From: an uncultured Collinsella sp.
Lineage (GTDB): Bacteria > Actinomycetota > Coriobacteriia > Coriobacteriales > Coriobacteriaceae
Direction: 5' to 3'
NCBI GenBank assembly: GCA_902489965.1
Contig: CABUCA010000016.1
Location: forward strand, 1-32,258
DNA: 32,258 nt
Below the pieces are notes generated by a model that saw only the letters and a program-made list of their open reading frames with translations, was not told where the DNA came from and did not search any database. The position numbers were made by a program, and so were the translations under genes. Positions 7,146-15,886 of the stretch are shown here, piece after piece (position 1 is the first letter of the stretch; each line of letters starts with the position of its first letter).

Positions 7146-7922
7146 CTAGTAGCTCACCTGGCAGGGAATGCCGAGGGCGCGCACGCGCGCGGCAATGGCG
7201 TCGAGGGCCTCGGGTGCTGCTTTGGCAAGGCCTGCGACCGGTGTCTCGCGCGCCACCGTGTAGATGGTCGCCTCCTGCGGACGAATGCGCTCAAGTGCCG
7301 CGAGCCAGGGGGCAACGTACTCCTCGCCGGTGTTGTCGATGGGCTTGCCCAGATACTCACCGGTCAAAAAGATCGTCTGGATAATAACGTGACCGTCAAA
7401 GCTTGCGAACGTCTCAATCTGGTGCTCGACGTCGTAGGGGCCAACAGGCTGGTCGAGCAGCTGGATAAATGCCGGATCGACCGTATCGAGCTTGAGGATG
7501 TTGTCGTCGACCATCATGAGCGCATCGTGCACCTCGGGGCGGTCGGCGCGCGTACCGTTGGAGAGCACGGCGATTTTGGAGTTTGGGGCCAGCTGATCGC
7601 GCAGCGCGACGGCGCCGGCAATCGCCTGGGGAAACTCCGGTGCGGCGGTGGGCTCGCCGTTTCCTGCGAAGGTGATCACATCGGGGAGCTCGCCCTCGGC
7701 TGCCATCTCGCGCAGCTTTGCCTCGAGCGCGTCGAGTACCACGGCAGCTGTGTTGTACGGCTCATGGCAGGGGCGCTCGGCGTTGAGGCCGTTTTCGCAG
7801 TAAATGCAGTCGAACGTGCAGATTTTGCCGCTGGCCGGCATCATGTTGACGCCGAGCGAGAGACCAAGGCGACGGCTGCGAACGGGCCCAAAGATGGGGC
7901 TGGCATTCAAAAACGTAGACAT
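7146..7922 (-). CDS. Radical SAM protein, COG0731 (wyosine-synthetase-like) type (258 aa)
   Basis: Predicted [4Fe-4S] radical S-adenosylmethionine enzyme. The cluster motif CxxxCxxC is formed by Cys35, Cys39 and Cys42 (KICTFDCIYC). The segment LGVNMMP before it and FAGNGEPT after it (the SAM-contacting glycine-rich strand) match the COG0731 branch, which includes archaeal tRNA wyosine synthase TYW1. The bacterial members are uncharacterised, so the substrate is unknown. Two ATGs are possible: 7928 is only three bases from the GAGGAG site, 7922 is nine bases away, and I prefer 7922. In-frame sequence extends to 8516 on the minus strand but overlaps the divergent hydrolase and lacks family similarity. 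Confidence 0.85.
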   Translation of the reverse strand: MSTFLNASPIFGPVRSRRLGLSLGVNMMPASGKICTFDCIYCENGLNAERPCHEPYNTAAVVLDALEAKLREMAAEGELPDVITFAGNGEPTAAPEFPQAIAGAVALRDQLAPNSKIAVLSNGTRADRPEVHDALMMVDDNILKLDTVDPAFIQLLDQPVGPYDVEHQIETFASFDGHVIIQTIFLTGEYLGKPIDNTGEEYVAPWLAALERIRPQEATIYTVARETPVAGLAKAAPEALDAIAARVRALGIPCQVSY

Positions 7923-8147
7923 AGGCATATGCTCCTCAAGACAATTGTGCCTAAGCATAGCATCGGCTCCAAAGCAAGGTGCGGGCTCTTGCTTTACAAG
8001 TTTCGTTTTTTCACGTCGCCCATTATGCCGCGCCATGAAAAGCCTCGGGTCGGGTAAAGTTAATCTGTTAACAAGGTGTAAGGCAATGTGGGTCCATCCA
8101 ACCGCGCTGACGTGCAACTGGATGAGCATTGATGATGGGGGCACAAC

Positions 8148-8945
8148 ATGAATTTTACGGTCGAGAATGCGGGCACCACGATTGCCTGTCGCGAATATGC
8201 CGGCCCAGATGTGTCGCCTGATGCTCCTGCCTTGGTGTGCGTGCACGGCGCTTGTGTCGACGGCACATTTTTCGACGGTATCGCTTGTGAGCTCAGCCGC
8301 AACTACCGCGTAATTGCCTACGACCGCCGCGGCTGCGGTGGCAGCAGCGATGCGGCAGACGGCAGCTATGATCTTGCCGCTCAGGCCGCCGACCTGCAAG
8401 CCGTGATCGAACACGTTGGCGCTCCGACAAATGTGCTTGCGCATAGCGCCGGTACGTTGGTGGCGCTGGAGCTTCTTCGCGCCGAACCCCATCTCGTCGC
8501 CCGTGCGATTCTGCATGAGCCGGCTGTGTCGGCCGAAGGCGTCGGCATGGGCGCAGCTCCGGTTTTGCTCGATATGATTGCGGCTGGAAAGGTTTCAAGG
8601 GCGCTCCGGCTTTTCTTGGGAGCCCTCGGCGACTTGGACCCCGAAGCTCCCGGGACGACCGAAGCGGAAGCCAAACATGCCCTGCGCAATGGTCGTTGCT
8701 TTATGGCTAATGAATACGGAACAAATATGACATATGCTCCCGACTGGGAGCGCGTCCGCGCGTCAAAGGCGGTGTCGGCCGTGTTTTTGGGCGAGCTTTC
8801 GGTCGATACACCCCGCGAGGCTGGCACGCGAGCGGCTGCCGAATATCTCGATTGCCCCCTTGTGACGATCCCGGGCGCGCATAACGGTCTGCGCGATCGC
8901 CCCGTTACGGCGGCAAACGCCGTTCGCGATGTCTTGGAGCGTTAG
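8148..8945 (+). CDS. Alpha/beta hydrolase (265 aa)
   Basis: Cytosolic alpha/beta-hydrolase fold enzyme without a signal peptide. The oxyanion segment VCVHGACVDG is at residues 31-39, the nucleophile elbow AHSAGT has Ser100, and the catalytic His is in PGAHNGL near residue 246. The first glycine of the usual GxSxG elbow is Ala here, a substitution seen in many esterase-like members. YDRRGCGGSS (58-67) is the strand typical of the haloperoxidase/esterase group. The upstream ribosome site is weak (GGGGG). Substrate unknown. It is divergent from the radical SAM gene, with 225 bases between the two starts. Confidence 0.82.
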   Translation: MNFTVENAGTTIACREYAGPDVSPDAPALVCVHGACVDGTFFDGIACELSRNYRVIAYDRRGCGGSSDAADGSYDLAAQAADLQAVIEHVGAPTNVLAHSAGTLVALELLRAEPHLVARAILHEPAVSAEGVGMGAAPVLLDMIAAGKVSRALRLFLGALGDLDPEAPGTTEAEAKHALRNGRCFMANEYGTNMTYAPDWERVRASKAVSAVFLGELSVDTPREAGTRAAAEYLDCPLVTIPGAHNGLRDRPVTAANAVRDVLER

Positions 8946-9041
8946 CACGCTCGATGACCTGCGGGGAGAGGGGCTGTTAGCGTTTCGTCATTGTTAACGA
9001 ATGCGCCCATAACCGCGCGCCCGCGGCTCCATTACCGCCGT

Positions 9042-9070
9042 TTGCCAGGTCATAAAAATGTAACGATAAT
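9042..9070 (+). promoter_or_regulatory. Promoter for the GGDEF/HD-GYP gene
   Basis: TTGCCA (9042-9047) and GATAAT (9065-9070) each match the sigma-A consensus at five of six positions and are exactly 17 bases apart. The start codon follows 87 bases downstream. Confidence 0.65.
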
Positions 9071-9156
9071 CGCGCGTTTGCCTTCAGCTGTTAGATGCTA
9101 CCCTTGTACCAATTGATATGCACCGTTGCCGTGCGTAACGATAGGAAGGGCCCCAT

Positions 9157-11037
9157 ATGCTCAATAATCACGAGGTCAATCTAACCGACGAGGAGGCTGC
9201 CGCCGAGGTCGCCCGCGTCGCGAAGACCTACCCCGTGGTGCGTTTGTTGTCGGCCGATCAGATTAAGAGCGAGCCTAACTGCTTGCTCGCCGGCGATCGC
9301 TGCCCTTGTCTGCGTCAGTCGAGTCTTGAGGCCTTGGCAGGTTCCGATGATGTATCGGAGCAGCTGCTCAATGATGGTACCGAGTACCGCGCTCGCCTGC
9401 GCCCTCTGAAGGTCGAGGGCGAGCCTCGCGTCCTGCTGATGGTGCGTCCGATCGATGAACAAGAGGCTGCAGAAGAGGACCTTGTCTACACCGACGTGCT
9501 GACGAGTGTGCGCAATCGCCGATATTACGAGGAAAAGCTCCGTAGCGCCCGCATGAAGGCCGGCGTTGCGGTGGTCGACCTTGACGATTTTAGGGTCTTC
9601 AACGATACGTGTGGCCGTCATGCCGGCGACCTTGCGCTCGGTGCTGTGGCGACAGCCATACGCAGCGGAATTCGTTCGACTGACGAGCTCGTACGCTATG
9701 GCTGCGACAAGTTTGTGGTCGTCATGCCCAATATTCCCTCCGATGACTTCACCCGTCGCCTGCATCAGGTGTCCGATGCCGTTCATGCCACGATTGTTCC
9801 GGGCCATGAGTACGTGAGCTTGACGGCATGTGTTGGTGGCGTTCGCATTCATGGCGAGACGGTCGATGAGGGCGTTGGCCGCGCTGTCCAGTTACTGAGC
9901 CGCGCTAAGGCAAAAGCCGGTACGGTCGTGACCGATGCCGATTCCATCGAAGCCTTCCAAAGCGAAAAGCCTTTGGTGCTTATTGTCGATGACTCCGAGA
10001 TGAACCGAGCCATTCTCAACGAGATGCTCAAGGACGAGTATTGCATCCTCGAGGCCGACAACGGTCGTACGGCGCTCGACATGGTCGACCGCTATGGCGA
10101 TGAGTTGTCGCTCGTGCTGCTGGATATTGTCATGCCGGGCATAAGCGGCTTTGAGGTGCTGGCCGATCTGTCGCGCCGATCGGGTATCGACAATCTGCCT
10201 TTCATCATGATTTCGAGCGAAGATTCCGATGATATGGTTCTGCGCGCGTACGAGCTGGGCGCCTCGGACTATATCAACCGCCCGTTTGACTCCCGTGTCG
10301 TGCGCCGCCGTGTAAGCAATACCATCCGCCTATACGCCAAACAGCGCCGCCTGACGAGCCTGCTGTCCCAACAGTACAACGAGCGCGTCAAGAACAGTCG
10401 CATGCTCATCGACATCATGGCCGGCGTCATGGAGCTTCGCAACGGCGAGAGCGGCAGGCACGTTACGAATATCGAAAAGCTGACCGAGCTGCTGCTTGAC
10501 TGTCTGGTCCAGCGTAGCGACACGATCTCCCTCGACAATGAGGAGCGCTCCACGATTGCCCTGGCTTCGGCGCTGCACGATATCGGCAAGATGTCGATTG
10601 ACGATGCGATTCTCAACAAACCCGGGCGCCTTACGCCCGAGGAGTTCGAGATTATGAAGACGCATACCACGATCGGTGCCGACATGTTGCTTGAGCTGGG
10701 CCGTCATCACGTCGGCAATGCGCTTATGGAATATGCGTACCAGATTGCGCGTTGGCATCACGAGCGCTGGGACGGCAAGGGCTATCCCGATGGCCTTAAG
10801 GGCGACGATATTCCCATTGCCGCGCAGGTGGTCTCGGTGGCCGACGTGTACGATGCTCTGACGAGCGTGCGTGTGTACAAGGACGCTATTCCGCACAAGG
10901 AGGCGATCCAGATGATCTTGGACGGTAAGTGCGGTGAGTTTAACCCGCTGTTGCTTGACTGCCTGCTCGAGGTGCAAGACCGTATTGCCGAGACGTTGGC
11001 ACGCCCCGCCGACGTTGTCGCGTTTCCCACGATTTAG
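9157..11037 (+). CDS. GGDEF (degenerate)-REC-HD-GYP signalling protein (626 aa)
   Basis: Predicted cytosolic cyclic-di-GMP regulator. Residues 1-105 form an unassigned region with Cys42, Cys49 and Cys51. A GGDEF domain (about 107-265) opens with DVLTSVRNRRYYEEKL, but the catalytic signature is GCDKF (182-186). The RxxD inhibitory site (RSTD, 173-176) is intact at the canonical five-residue distance. A receiver domain (about 272-395) has Asp278/Asp279 and phospho-acceptor Asp323; the usual KPF lysine is Arg375. The HD-GYP domain (about 415-610) is intact, with HDIGK (474-478) and HHERWDGKGYP (534-544). I infer an HD-GYP phosphodiesterase controlled by phosphorylation and by c-di-GMP binding at the degenerate GGDEF. 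The Hpt gene 23 bases downstream is a natural phospho-donor. No histidine kinase is in the window. Ribosome site GGAAGGG is present. Confidence 0.9.
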   Translation: MLNNHEVNLTDEEAAAEVARVAKTYPVVRLLSADQIKSEPNCLLAGDRCPCLRQSSLEALAGSDDVSEQLLNDGTEYRARLRPLKVEGEPRVLLMVRPIDEQEAAEEDLVYTDVLTSVRNRRYYEEKLRSARMKAGVAVVDLDDFRVFNDTCGRHAGDLALGAVATAIRSGIRSTDELVRYGCDKFVVVMPNIPSDDFTRRLHQVSDAVHATIVPGHEYVSLTACVGGVRIHGETVDEGVGRAVQLLSRAKAKAGTVVTDADSIEAFQSEKPLVLIVDDSEMNRAILNEMLKDEYCILEADNGRTALDMVDRYGDELSLVLLDIVMPGISGFEVLADLSRRSGIDNLPFIMISSEDSDDMVLRAYELGASDYINRPFDSRVVRRRVSNTIRLYAKQRRLTSLLSQQYNERVKNSRMLIDIMAGVMELRNGESGRHVTNIEKLTELLLDCLVQRSDTISLDNEERSTIALASALHDIGKMSIDDAILNKPGRLTPEEFEIMKTHTTIGADMLLELGRHHVGNALMEYAYQIARWHHERWDGKGYPDGLKGDDIPIAAQVVSVADVYDALTSVRVYKDAIPHKEAIQMILDGKCGEFNPLLLDCLLEVQDRIAETLARPADVVAFPTI

Positions 11038-11060
11038 TTTGACCTAAGGAGTTTTAATCC

Positions 11061-11417
11061 ATGATTTCCATGCGTGAGGCGTATGAGAAGATCGGCGCTA
11101 ATTATGATGACGCGTGCGCTCGGCTGATGGGCGGGGAAATGCTTGCCCGCTTTGCCCTCAAGTTTTTGGATGACGAGAGCATGGACAAGCTGGAGGCCGC
11201 CATGGCGGCGGGAGACGCCGAAGGTGCGTTTATGGCAGCGCACACGCTCAAGGGCGTGAGCCAGAACCTGGGATTCGATAATCTGTACGAGCCGGCGGTC
11301 GTGGTGACCGAGGCGTTGCGCGGCGCCGATGCCGTTGACGGTGCTCGCGAGGGAATGCATGCGTTGCAGCAGCAATATGCGGCAACGATGTCAGCCCTGC
11401 GCGAGGCGGCCGAATAA
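11061..11417 (+). CDS. Hpt-domain phosphotransfer protein (118 aa)
   Basis: Single-domain histidine phosphotransfer protein. His61 lies in the hallmark AAHTLKGVSQNLGF, in a four-helix, Ala- and Leu-rich sequence of typical Hpt length. AAGGAG precedes the ATG. It is 23 bases after the HD-GYP regulator gene and very likely co-transcribed. It probably passes phosphate to or from that protein's receiver domain. The cognate kinase is elsewhere. Confidence 0.9.
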   Translation: MISMREAYEKIGANYDDACARLMGGEMLARFALKFLDDESMDKLEAAMAAGDAEGAFMAAHTLKGVSQNLGFDNLYEPAVVVTEALRGADAVDGAREGMHALQQQYAATMSALREAAE

Positions 11418-11463
11418 GGGCTTGCGGGCCTTGGGCTGCGTGCAGGCAGCATATAGGTAAAAT

Positions 11464-11508
11464 GGTGCCCCGTCGGACCATGTGGCCGGCGGGGCACCCT
11501 TATTTGTT
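11464..11508. terminator. Bidirectional terminator
   Basis: A 13-bp stem (GGTGCCCCGTCGG with CCGGCGGGGCACC, one G-T pair) lies between the convergent hpt and gamma-glutamyl hydrolase genes. On plus it is followed by CTTATTTGTT, on minus by ATTTTA. Confidence 0.8.
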
Positions 11509-11522
11509 GTGGGGTTCGCGAG

Positions 11523-12332
11523 CTAGCGCGCCTGCTTAACCTTTGCCGCTGCCTCGACAAACGACTTCCACAGGTTAAAGTCGGTCTCGAGCGTCTTCCA
11601 CGTGTACTCAGGGTGCCATTGCACGCCCAGGCAGAAAGGCTGGCCTTCGACCTCGATGCACTCGGGAACGCCGTCGGTTGCCTTGGCGACCAAGCGCGTG
11701 CTTTTACCCAGACGGTCGACACAGCAGTGATGTGCCGAGTTGGTCTGGATCAGCCTGTGCCCGCCAACCGCGCGCTCCAGCAGCGAGCCCGGCACGACCT
11801 CGACGGGGTGCACGGGATCGTTGAGCACGTGGGTATGGCGCCACTGCGTGCGGCCCTCGCGCGCGCCCAGGCTCGGCACGTCCATGCACAGGGTGCCGCC
11901 GGTGGCGACATTGAGCAGCTGCGTGCCTCGGCAGGTGGTAAAGAGCGGCTTCTTGGCGCGAAGCACCTCGTTAACCAGCTTAAACTCAAAACGGTCGCGA
12001 ATCTCACAGCACAGCGTGGGGTCGTAAGGACGCTCGTCGCCCCAGCGTTTGGGGTTGACGTCCGGGCCGCCGGGAATAGCGATACCGTCAGCGATTTCCA
12101 CGTAATGACGGATAACATCGACGTCTTCGGTAATAGACATCTGCAGTGGCAGGCCGCCGGCGGCAAGGATGGCATCGACAAAGACACTTGCGATTTCCTC
12201 GTTGGGGGAGAGCGTCTCGCTCAAAAAAGGCTTTGCCTCTTCCCAACGCGGCGCGACGAGGATGAGCGGACGGTCGGCGGGAGCGACGTCGACATGCGGG
12301 GTGTATGACGATGAAGTACGAGTTCCGATCAT
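11523..12332 (-). CDS. Gamma-glutamyl-gamma-aminobutyrate hydrolase family protein (peptidase C26, 269 aa)
   Basis: Class-I glutamine-amidotransferase-like hydrolase related to PuuD, which cleaves gamma-glutamyl amides to release glutamate. The family block GGPDVNPKRWGDE is at residues 88-100. The nucleophile Cys134 lies in TTCRGTQLLN and the His/Glu pair in GVQWHPEY. I chose ATG 12332 because MIGTR is followed by the core strand RPLILVAPRW. An upstream in-frame ATG at 12368 has no ribosome site. The site at 12332 is itself weak (GAAAG). It is 86 bases downstream of the ABC ATPase gene on the same strand, so it may be the last gene of the glutamate-transporter operon, which would fit release of glutamate from imported gamma-glutamyl compounds. 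That link is inference. Confidence 0.85.
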   Translation of the reverse strand: MIGTRTSSSYTPHVDVAPADRPLILVAPRWEEAKPFLSETLSPNEEIASVFVDAILAAGGLPLQMSITEDVDVIRHYVEIADGIAIPGGPDVNPKRWGDERPYDPTLCCEIRDRFEFKLVNEVLRAKKPLFTTCRGTQLLNVATGGTLCMDVPSLGAREGRTQWRHTHVLNDPVHPVEVVPGSLLERAVGGHRLIQTNSAHHCCVDRLGKSTRLVAKATDGVPECIEVEGQPFCLGVQWHPEYTWKTLETDFNLWKSFVEAAAKVKQAR

Positions 12333-12418
12333 AGGTGTTGCTTTCGATCTGAAGGTGACAGGGCGCATGGGAGATGTGGGACAACACTTCCGATGAATTT
12401 GTCCCACGGGGTGGCTGG

Positions 12419-13183
12419 TTAGTGGCCCTTGATGGAGTTGAGGAAGTCCTGGGCGCGCTTGGTCTGGGGATGGTCGAAGAACTCGTCGGGCGTGCCGGTT
12501 TCCACGATCTGGCCGTCGGCCATAAAGACGACGCGGTCGGCTACGCGGCGGGCAAAGTTCATCTCGTGCGTGATGACGATCATCGTCATGCCCTGCTGCG
12601 CCAAGCGCACCATGACCTCGAGCACCTCATTGATCATCTCGGGGTCAAGGGCGCTTGTGGGCTCGTCAAAGAGCATGGCCTTGGGCTGCATGGCGAGTGA
12701 ACGGGCGATGGCCACGCGCTGCTGTTGGCCGCCCGAAAGCTGTGCGGGCACCTTGTCGGCCTGCTCGGCCACGCCCACGCGGCTCAGCAGGTCCATGGCA
12801 CGCTCGCGAGCCTCCTCCTTGGACACGCCCAGCACGTCGACCGGCCCCAGCATGACGTTCTGCAGCACCGTCATATGTGCAAACAGGTTGAACTGTTGGA
12901 ACACCATGCCCAGCTCGGCACGCATGCGGGCAAGATCCTTGCCTTCCTGCGGCAGGGGCTCGCCCTCGATGAGGATCTCGCCTGAGTCGATGGTTTCCAG
13001 GCGGTTGATGGTGCGGCACATGGTCGACTTGCCCGAGCCCGAGGGGCCAATCACCACGACGACCTCGCCGCGGTCGACCGAGAGATTGATGTCGTTGAGA
13101 ACGTGCAGGTCGCCATAGTGCTTATCGACGTGCTTGAGCTCGATCAGCGGCTGATTGCCGGTGGTAGAGGTGCTCTGTGCCAT
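12419..13183 (-). CDS. Polar amino acid ABC transporter, ATP-binding protein (254 aa)
   Basis: Cytosolic ATPase of a polar amino acid (GlnQ/GluA-type) importer. The Walker A is GPSGSGKST (46-54), followed by the Q-loop VFQQFNLFAHMTV, signature LSGGQQQRVAIAR, Walker B MLFDEPTSALDPE and the switch His in ITHEM. The FQQFNLFxHxTVL sequence is typical of the glutamine/glutamate subgroup. Ribosome site AAGGAG is present. It follows the second permease gene by 36 bases and belongs to one operon with 13220-15843. Confidence 0.95.
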   Translation of the reverse strand: MAQSTSTTGNQPLIELKHVDKHYGDLHVLNDINLSVDRGEVVVVIGPSGSGKSTMCRTINRLETIDSGEILIEGEPLPQEGKDLARMRAELGMVFQQFNLFAHMTVLQNVMLGPVDVLGVSKEEARERAMDLLSRVGVAEQADKVPAQLSGGQQQRVAIARSLAMQPKAMLFDEPTSALDPEMINEVLEVMVRLAQQGMTMIVITHEMNFARRVADRVVFMADGQIVETGTPDEFFDHPQTKRAQDFLNSIKGH

Positions 13184-13219
13184 GGTGCTCGGCTCCTTAT
13201 GACTCGAAATGGTAAAGCG

Positions 13220-14053
13220 TTAGCGGATGATGGTCGCGCCGGTCTTGTGCGAAACGTAGACAGCAGCCTTGTTGATTGCGACGTTGATGAGGATATAGAT
13301 GACCGCGATTACCAAGTAGACCGACACGAGAGCGTCGTAGTTGGTAATGAGCACGCGGGCGTTTTGCATGAGGTCGGGGTAGCTCACCACATAGGCGACG
13401 GTGGTGTCTTTGACTACGACCACAAGCTGCGAAATCAACGACGGAATGATAAACCGAATAGCCTGCGGCAACACGATTTTAAAGGTGATTTTGGCCTTGG
13501 AGAGACCGAGCGCCTGGGCGGCCTCGACCTGGCCGCGCGGCACGGCATTGACGCCGGCGCGGAAAATCTCGGCCAGCACGCCGGCTGCAGCGAGCGCGAC
13601 GGGAAGCGTGAGCATCCAAAACGACGGCAGCGAGATCTTGTACTGGGGCAGCACCAAAAAGAAGAAGTAGATGAACAGCAGACTCGGCACGCCGCGGAAG
13701 AAATCGGTGAGCACGCGGCAGACCAGCTGCAGCGGCTTAATGTCGCTGGTACGGCCGAGCATAAGGGCTAAGCCCAGCACCAGCGCGATGGCGCCAGCGG
13801 TGAGTGCGACTTTAACGGTGCCTTCAAAGCCGGCAAGTAAGAACTTCCAGGTGGTGAGGTGCGTAAAGAAATACCAGTAGTGGACCGAAAGCTGACCGGT
13901 CACATAAAAGCGCTGCAGTACAAGGACGGCGAGTGCGGCCACGGCAACAAGCGAGATGGCGGTGCCGATGCGAATCTTGGCGCGCATCTTGGGGCCGGGA
14001 GCCTCGTAGAGCGCATCGCGCATGGTGAGCGCGGAGGTGGGGTGCTTACTCAT
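13220..14053 (-). CDS. Polar amino acid ABC transporter, permease 2 (GluD-like, 277 aa)
   Basis: Inner-membrane permease of the HisM/GlnP type. A first membrane helix (about 29-48) and a long periplasmic stretch are followed by the core helices. The ATPase-contacting EAA loop EAAQALGLSKAKITFKIVLPQ is in place. The ATG overlaps the stop of permease 1 (ATGA), so translation is coupled. It probably forms a heterodimer with that protein. Substrate is likely glutamate or glutamine by family resemblance to Corynebacterium GluD. Confidence 0.92.
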   Translation of the reverse strand: MSKHPTSALTMRDALYEAPGPKMRAKIRIGTAISLVAVAALAVLVLQRFYVTGQLSVHYWYFFTHLTTWKFLLAGFEGTVKVALTAGAIALVLGLALMLGRTSDIKPLQLVCRVLTDFFRGVPSLLFIYFFFLVLPQYKISLPSFWMLTLPVALAAAGVLAEIFRAGVNAVPRGQVEAAQALGLSKAKITFKIVLPQAIRFIIPSLISQLVVVVKDTTVAYVVSYPDLMQNARVLITNYDALVSVYLVIAVIYILINVAINKAAVYVSHKTGATIIR

Positions 14054-14709
14054 CGGAGGATCCTCACCTTCTTATCGATGTAGTTGCCAACGTGGCTCAC
14101 CACAAAGGCCGTTCCCAGGTAGCCGAGCGCCGAGATAAAGAACGCAGCGACGCCACCGAGCGAGCGGGTATTGATGTAGCTCACCACGCCAGTGAGCTCC
14201 TGCGGTTTAAGCGGCACCTGGCTGCCCAAGGCGGTGGTGAGCATGACGGCGATAAAGAGGTTGGTCATGGGCAGCACGCTCGAGCGCAGCGCCTGCGGAA
14301 TCACGATCTTGGCGAGGATACGGCTGAAGCTCATACCGAGCGAACGTGCAGCTTCGACCTGGCCGACGCCGACGGTGTTGATGCCGCTCATAAAGTTCTC
14401 GGAACCAAAGGCCGAGCCCAAAAGGACCGTGGCGACGATAACGCAGGTGCGGTAGGGCAGGACGACCTTGAGCGGCGGCAGCGCATAGACGACGATGATA
14501 AGCAGCGCGATGCCGGGGATGTTACGGAAGACCTGGACATACAGGTCGCCAAAGACGCGCAGCGGCTTGAGCGGCGACACACGCATCACGGTGACGGCGA
14601 CGGCCAGCACCATGGCGATGGCAAACGACTCAAGCGTCATGCCCCAGGTTGCGAGCAGCGCGTCGATATAGTTCTGGCCATAGAGCGACCAGAGTTCGGA
14701 GAGACTCAT
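14050..14709 (-). CDS. Polar amino acid ABC transporter, permease 1 (GluC-like, 219 aa)
   Basis: Inner-membrane permease with about five predicted helices and the EAA loop EAARSLGMSFSRILAKIVIPQ. The N-terminal LYGQNYIDALLATWGMTLES is typical of glutamate/glutamine permeases. Ribosome site GGGAGG is well placed. It overlaps the second permease by four bases. A hairpin (14734-14759) separates it from the binding-protein gene. Confidence 0.92.
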   Translation of the reverse strand: MSLSELWSLYGQNYIDALLATWGMTLESFAIAMVLAVAVTVMRVSPLKPLRVFGDLYVQVFRNIPGIALLIIVVYALPPLKVVLPYRTCVIVATVLLGSAFGSENFMSGINTVGVGQVEAARSLGMSFSRILAKIVIPQALRSSVLPMTNLFIAVMLTTALGSQVPLKPQELTGVVSYINTRSLGGVAAFFISALGYLGTAFVVSHVGNYIDKKVRILR

Positions 14710-14733
14710 GCGGACCTCCCGCCGATAAGGAAA

Positions 14734-14759
14734 GGGGCTCCCGTGTGTACGGAAGCCCC
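14734..14759 (-). terminator. Partial terminator/attenuator between binding-protein and permease genes
   Basis: On the minus strand GGGGCTTCCGT pairs with ACGGGAGCCCC (one T-G pair) around a 4-base loop, followed by TTTCCTTAT, a poor T-run. Such leaky hairpins after binding-protein genes commonly keep the receptor in excess over the membrane parts. Confidence 0.65.
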
Positions 14760-14847
14760 GACAACTCAGTGAGGAAACAGTTTATCGCAATAAAGCGCAT
14801 CGTGCGTTTCCATATGGTTTCGTTGCGGCCGTTACCAGGCTCGTTGC

Positions 14848-15843
14848 CTAGGCGCCGATCTCGGGCAGCTCGGGGACATTGGTGTCGCCCGTGCGGTCGC
14901 CAATGCAGATCTGCCACAGCTCGGTCCAGGTGCCATCGTCCTCGATCTTCTTAAGGAAGTCGTTGACAAAGGCGACGCCGTCGGAATCGAGCGGCAGGCC
15001 GATGCCATAGGGCTCCTTGCTGCCGAAGGGCTTGCCGGCGATCTTGTACTTACCGGGCTCGCGAACCAGGGCGCTCTGCTGCATGTTGTTATCGATGACG
15101 TAGGCGTCAACGCGACCCTGCTGGAGGGCCTGACGAGCCTCCTCGTCGGTCTTGAACTCCTGCTGGCTGGCCTTGGGAGCGAACTCCTCCAGGATGGCGG
15201 GGCCGTTGGAGCCGGACTGGACGGCGACGTTCTTGTCGGCCAGGTCGTCGACGCTCTTGATGTCGTCGTTGTCGGCGAGCACCAGGATGGCCTGCTGCGT
15301 GTAGTAGTAGGGACCGGCAAAGGAGACGAGCTTCTTGCGCTCGTCGGTAATGGTGTAGGTGGCAAAGACAGCGTCGACCTGGCCGTTCTGCAGAACGGAC
15401 TCGCGCGTGTCCGAGGTCACCTGGGTGATCTCGACCTTGTTCTCGCCCAGGATGTAGTTGGACAGGAGCTGTGCGATACCGGCGTCGAAGCCGCGGGTCT
15501 GACCGTCTTTCTCGTTGAGGAGGGAGAAGAGCGTGGAGGTCTGAACGCCACCGATCTTAAAGACGCCGGCGTCCTTGACGGCCGTCGCCCAGGTGCTGGC
15601 GGCGATGGCGTCGTCATCGGCCTTGGGGCCGTCGTTGACGAGCTTGTCGAATGCCTTGGCATCGAGCGTGGTGGAAGCCGCGGTATCCTCGGAGCCCTTG
15701 GAGGAGCCGGTGGCGGAACCCTTGTCGGCCTCGGCGCTGGTGTCAGAGCAGCCGGCAAGACCAAGGCCGGCGACGGTTGCGAAGGTGGCGGCAACGAAGC
15801 CGCGGCGGTCGAGAACGACCTGCTGGGAGAGGTTCTTGCTCAT
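14848..15843 (-). CDS. Polar amino acid ABC transporter, substrate-binding lipoprotein with Tat signal (331 aa)
   Basis: Extracellular solute-binding protein family 3. The signal region has a twin arginine (DRRGFVAA, Arg13-Arg14), a hydrophobic stretch and the lipobox LAGC with lipidated Cys32. It is therefore predicted to be exported folded by Tat and then lipid-anchored. A low-complexity Ser/Thr/Gly/Ala linker (33-60) follows. The mature domain has family-3 landmarks: TRGFDAGIAQLL, VDAVFATYTITDERKKLVSFAGPYY, and VDAYVIDN. Likely ligand is glutamate or glutamine by operon type. It is the first gene of the transporter operon. Ribosome site AAAGGTG. Confidence 0.92.
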   Translation of the reverse strand: MSKNLSQQVVLDRRGFVAATFATVAGLGLAGCSDTSAEADKGSATGSSKGSEDTAASTTLDAKAFDKLVNDGPKADDDAIAASTWATAVKDAGVFKIGGVQTSTLFSLLNEKDGQTRGFDAGIAQLLSNYILGENKVEITQVTSDTRESVLQNGQVDAVFATYTITDERKKLVSFAGPYYYTQQAILVLADNDDIKSVDDLADKNVAVQSGSNGPAILEEFAPKASQQEFKTDEEARQALQQGRVDAYVIDNNMQQSALVREPGKYKIAGKPFGSKEPYGIGLPLDSDGVAFVNDFLKKIEDDGTWTELWQICIGDRTGDTNVPELPEIGA

Positions 15844-15886
15844 GGTAGAACACCTTTCTCAATAAAATCCCTAGCGGTTGAGTAGA

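Noticed and set aside
7923..8516. N-terminal extension of the radical SAM frame to 8516
   Set aside because: Overlaps the divergent hydrolase; the ribosome site and family similarity place the start at 7922 or 7928.
14092..14772. Plus-strand open frame over permease 1
   Set aside because: Asp/His-rich antisense shadow of a membrane protein.
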